From contig JAFRCB010000248.1 of assembly GCA_017404585.1 (NCBI GenBank), forward strand, positions 1 to 7,865: DNA of 7,865 bases. The letters are read 5' to 3'. The DNA comes from Lachnospiraceae bacterium (GTDB taxonomy: Bacteria > Bacillota > Clostridia > Lachnospirales > Lachnospiraceae). The notes below the pieces were generated by a model, which was not told the DNA's origin, did no database searches, and worked only from the letters and a program-made list of their open reading frames with translations. The first letter of the stretch is position 1. Each line of letters opens with the position of its first letter. The translations under genes and the position numbers were made by a program. Positions 5,354 to 7,865 of the stretch are shown one piece after another.

Positions 5354-6661
5354 ATGATCATTGATGAGAGAGCCCGCTGGATGGGATTCTGGGTCCTGGA
5401 CAGACTTCGCGGCGGCAAAGTCCGCAAGTCTTACGACGAGATAAGAGACGCCTACAGGCGGGGAACTTCCAGGCGGGTAACGGAGAAAAAGCTCAGGAAG
5501 ATCATTTCCCATGCGGTGCGCACTACGGAATTCTACAGCCGCTTTGATGAGAATGTTTCGCTCACCGACCTGCCGATCGTCAATAAGGACACATACAGAG
5601 CCGGCTATGACGCTTTCCTCTCTTCTGATTTTTCTGATAAAAAAGGCTGCAGGATCATGTGCACGAGCGGATCGACCGGCACACCTCTGCAGGTCGTCCA
5701 GGATCCGGACAAGATTGCCAAAGATACCGCGGACGGCATTTTTTTCGGAGCAATGGCCGGCTACTATATCGGCATGCGCATGGCCTTTATCCGGGTCTGG
5801 GTCAACAATGTGAGGAAGAGCGCACTCAGGCTTTATGCAGAAAACATGATCATGGCGGAGAGCGCCGATCTGTCGGATGACGCGATCCGCAAAATGCTGG
5901 ATGAGTGGACTTCAAAGCATGTGAAAGTGATTGTCGGCTATGCGTCTGCTCTCTCCGAGATATGCAAGTTCATTGACAGGACCGGATATGATGTATCCCG
6001 CATGACCGTGCGTTCGATTATTCCGATTTCGGAAGCCATGCCCGCCGGCATCAGGGAACGGCTCGCGGAGCTGTTTGACTGTCCGGTACAGTCCTGGTAC
6101 AGCAATGAAGAGAACGGTATTATGGGCATTCAGCCGCGGGACGGTGACAGCTATTATATTGACACCGCCAATTATTACTACGAGATCCTGAAACTTGACA
6201 GTGATGAACCGGCAGCACCGGGTGAACTTGGGCGGATCGTCATTACGGATCTCAACAACCGTGCAATGCCGATGCTCCGCTATGACAACGGTGATCTGGC
6301 TTCCTATGAGCTCACGGATTACGGCACGAGGTACCGTCTTGTGCTGAAAGAACTCTACGGCCGCCGAAGTGATATAATTTATGACACGAAGGGCGGTGCG
6401 CTGACACCGTTCGTCATCACGAACAATCTGTGGGATGTGGAGGGCGTGCGCCAGTTCCAGTTCATACAGACTGACGTGAAGAACTACACTGTCCGCCTCA
6501 ACGCGGATAAGGAAAAAATCGACGAGGCGGATATTATGCGCAGGATCGGACACTATTTCGGCGATGACGCAGTCTTTACGATCGAATACGTCGATGAGAT
6601 ACCGGTGCTTAATTCGGGCAAGCGCAAGTATATCATGAACCTCTGTGAAAAGTATAAGTAA
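5354..6661 (+). CDS. PaaK/CapK-like adenylate-forming enzyme in the glycan cluster
   Basis: This 435-residue protein belongs to the ANL superfamily, in the phenylacetate-CoA ligase-like (PaaK, coenzyme F390 synthetase, CapK) group. Visible motifs are the ATP-binding loop CTSGSTGTPL (T104 to P111), SWYSNEENG in the middle, LRYDNGDL (Y310 to D314, with the ribose-binding Asp), GRRSDII (336-342), and a C-terminal NSGKRKYI with the likely catalytic Lys at 423. ANL enzymes activate a carboxylic acid as acyl-AMP and pass it to CoA, a carrier or an amine. PaaK-like members in capsule and O-antigen clusters are thought to act in glycan modification, but their substrates are mostly unknown. No acyl carrier protein or acyltransferase gene is visible here. 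The ATG follows a perfect AGGAGG (5341-5346, 7-nt spacer), which starts inside the rfbG stop codon. The family is well supported; the substrate and acceptor cannot be stated. Confidence 0.88.
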   Translation: MIIDERARWMGFWVLDRLRGGKVRKSYDEIRDAYRRGTSRRVTEKKLRKIISHAVRTTEFYSRFDENVSLTDLPIVNKDTYRAGYDAFLSSDFSDKKGCRIMCTSGSTGTPLQVVQDPDKIAKDTADGIFFGAMAGYYIGMRMAFIRVWVNNVRKSALRLYAENMIMAESADLSDDAIRKMLDEWTSKHVKVIVGYASALSEICKFIDRTGYDVSRMTVRSIIPISEAMPAGIRERLAELFDCPVQSWYSNEENGIMGIQPRDGDSYYIDTANYYYEILKLDSDEPAAPGELGRIVITDLNNRAMPMLRYDNGDLASYELTDYGTRYRLVLKELYGRRSDIIYDTKGGALTPFVITNNLWDVEGVRQFQFIQTDVKNYTVRLNADKEKIDEADIMRRIGHYFGDDAVFTIEYVDEIPVLNSGKRKYIMNLCEKYK

Positions 6662-6664
6662 GGA
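6660..6664 (+). promoter_or_regulatory. Ribosome binding site that sets the GTG start of the flippase gene
   Basis: AAGGA overlaps the preceding stop codon and lies 7 nt before GTG 6672. The next in-frame ATG (6717) has no comparable site and would remove 15 residues leading into the first membrane helix. The GTG is therefore preferred. Confidence 0.7.
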
Positions 6665-6671
6665 AACGTCT

Positions 6672-7865
6672 GTGGCACAAAAAAACACGAAAATACTGCA
6701 AAATACAGCTTATACTATGGGCGGCGCGCTTCTCATGAACGGGGTGCTGCAGGTCCTTGTGTATCCGCTGCTCAACCGCCATATGGGAAGCAGTGAGCTG
6801 GGGAATCTGCTCTTTATCATGGGCATACTTGCCATAGTCTGTCCATCCATCGGTCAGGCTCTGAACACGAGCCGCCTGGTCGTACGCAGAGACTATGATG
6901 TCTCCAACGGGGATTACGACATTCTCCTCATATTATACAGCGTATTAGGATCGGCGGCTGCCCTTGTGATCGGTTGGAATTATACAAGCGGACTTGTCAA
7001 CATACTGCTCACATTTGTCCTGCTGTTTCTTATGGTCTTCCGTTACTACGGGGATGTTGAGTACAGGCTGAATCTGAATTACAGAAGATACTTTGTTTAC
7101 TACACGGTCCTGACTGCCGGTTATATTCTGGGCTTCGGACTGTATTTCCTGACAGGTGTCTGGTTCCTGATCTTTATGACAGGAGAGGCTGCGTGCCTTA
7201 TATATCTTGCCCTGACCGGATCGCTCTTTAAGAATTTCTTTGCGAGAAGCGGGTATTTCGACGTTGCCATGAGGAGAGGCAGCTTTCTGATTCTCTCCTA
7301 TGTCGTGACCAACCTTACGCTCAACATAGACCGACTTGCCCTTCGCTTTCTGATCGATGACCTGGCCGTAACTCAGTATTACGTTGTCTCCCTTATCGGA
7401 AAGACGATGCTTCTCGTGGTAGCTCCCGTCAACACGATCATGATCTCTTATCTGACGAAGCGGAAAGAGCGCATGAAAAAGGGAGAATATCTGAAGCTCG
7501 TCGGGGCGGGATTTGCGGTCGCTGCCGCTTTCTTTGCAGCCGCTGAGATCGCGACGCCGATTTTTTTGAAATTATTCTATTCCAATCTTTATGAAGGTGT
7601 GAGGGGAATCATTCATATTGTCAATCTGAGCCAGATCCTCGGACTTCTCTCCGCTTATTTATTCATTATTGTTCTGACATTCACTGAAGAAAAGTGGCAG
7701 ATGATTTTGCAGATACTGCATCTTGCCGTCATTTGCGCGCTGATTTACGTTATGACCCGCGGCAGTATCAGGAGCTTTTCCCTTGCGGTGCTCATTGCAA
7801 ATGCAGCCAGAGTTCTGATCGTGACCCTGTTCGGTCTCGTCAGAGTGGGAAAAGCCAAAGACGCC
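6672..7865 (+). CDS. Wzx-like polysaccharide flippase, partial (3' end outside window)
   Basis: An uninterrupted frame of 398 codons runs from GTG 6672 to the right edge without a stop. The product is a polytopic membrane protein with roughly 11-12 hydrophobic helices (for example about 13-34, 43-62, 81-99, 107-123, 139-160, 163-182, 236-260, 276-297, 352-372, 375-393). It resembles the polysaccharide biosynthesis (MATE/MOP superfamily) exporters that flip lipid-linked oligosaccharides across the membrane. Supporting motifs are the first-helix region with LLNRHMGSSELGNLLF, and NIDRLALRFL (N218-R221) followed by YYVVSLIGK, typical of the seventh-helix area in Wzx/RfbX proteins. Usual length is 400-480 residues, so only a short tail is probably missing. 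It starts 10 nt after the adenylating enzyme's stop, as a member of the same transcript. The MOP-type exporter call is good; the exact substrate is unknown. Confidence 0.83.
   Translation, partial: MAQKNTKILQNTAYTMGGALLMNGVLQVLVYPLLNRHMGSSELGNLLFIMGILAIVCPSIGQALNTSRLVVRRDYDVSNGDYDILLILYSVLGSAAALVIGWNYTSGLVNILLTFVLLFLMVFRYYGDVEYRLNLNYRRYFVYYTVLTAGYILGFGLYFLTGVWFLIFMTGEAACLIYLALTGSLFKNFFARSGYFDVAMRRGSFLILSYVVTNLTLNIDRLALRFLIDDLAVTQYYVVSLIGKTMLLVVAPVNTIMISYLTKRKERMKKGEYLKLVGAGFAVAAAFFAAAEIATPIFLKLFYSNLYEGVRGIIHIVNLSQILGLLSAYLFIIVLTFTEEKWQMILQILHLAVICALIYVMTRGSIRSFSLAVLIANAARVLIVTLFGLVRVGKAKDA

Noticed and set aside
5912..6688. Minus-strand open frame of 258 codons opposite the adenylating enzyme
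   Set aside because: It is antisense to a well-supported ANL-family gene, and its translation shows no domain signature; treated as a shadow frame.

Overview
The window is a gap-poor, strictly co-directional (+ strand) stretch of eight protein-coding genes. It looks like the chromosome of a low-to-mid GC Gram-positive bacterium of the Clostridia (Lachnospiraceae-like is my best guess). That guess rests on the paired diadenylate cyclase (CdaA) and YbbR/CdaR genes, an HPr with a regulatory Ser46, a secreted D-Ala-D-Ala carboxypeptidase, and strong AGGAGG-type ribosome binding sites. The taxonomic guess is inference; no rRNA or other marker is present.

Left half (1-3474) is a cell-envelope and signalling block: the 3' end of cdaA (c-di-AMP synthase), cdaR/ybbR (its membrane-anchored regulator with four YbbR-type repeats), an HPr-family phosphocarrier protein, and a serine D-alanyl-D-alanine carboxypeptidase with a C-terminal membrane anchor. 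The cdaA/cdaR and HPr/carboxypeptidase pairs each overlap by ATGA, so translational coupling is likely. The glmM gene that follows cdaR in Bacillus-type loci is not here; HPr takes that position.

Right half (3485-7865) is a surface-glycan block: glucose-1-phosphate cytidylyltransferase (rfbF) and CDP-glucose 4,6-dehydratase (rfbG), which together make CDP-4-keto-6-deoxyglucose; a PaaK/CapK-like adenylate-forming enzyme of unknown substrate; and a Wzx-like polysaccharide flippase that starts at a GTG codon and is still open at the right edge. The likely theme is export of an oligosaccharide containing a CDP-derived deoxysugar, perhaps decorated by the adenylating enzyme.

The two halves are separated by only 10 bp with no visible terminator, so the glycan genes may be read from the same transcript as the cdaA block. 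The largest gene-free gap is 55 bp (1735-1789). I see no RNA genes, mobile elements, CRISPR arrays or convincing promoters. Two small inverted repeats lie inside coding sequence (823-840 and 4623-4645). The window contains no clearly new system; the most notable points are the gene order, a Lys in place of Arg17 in HPr, and the orphan adenylating enzyme beside the CDP-sugar genes.
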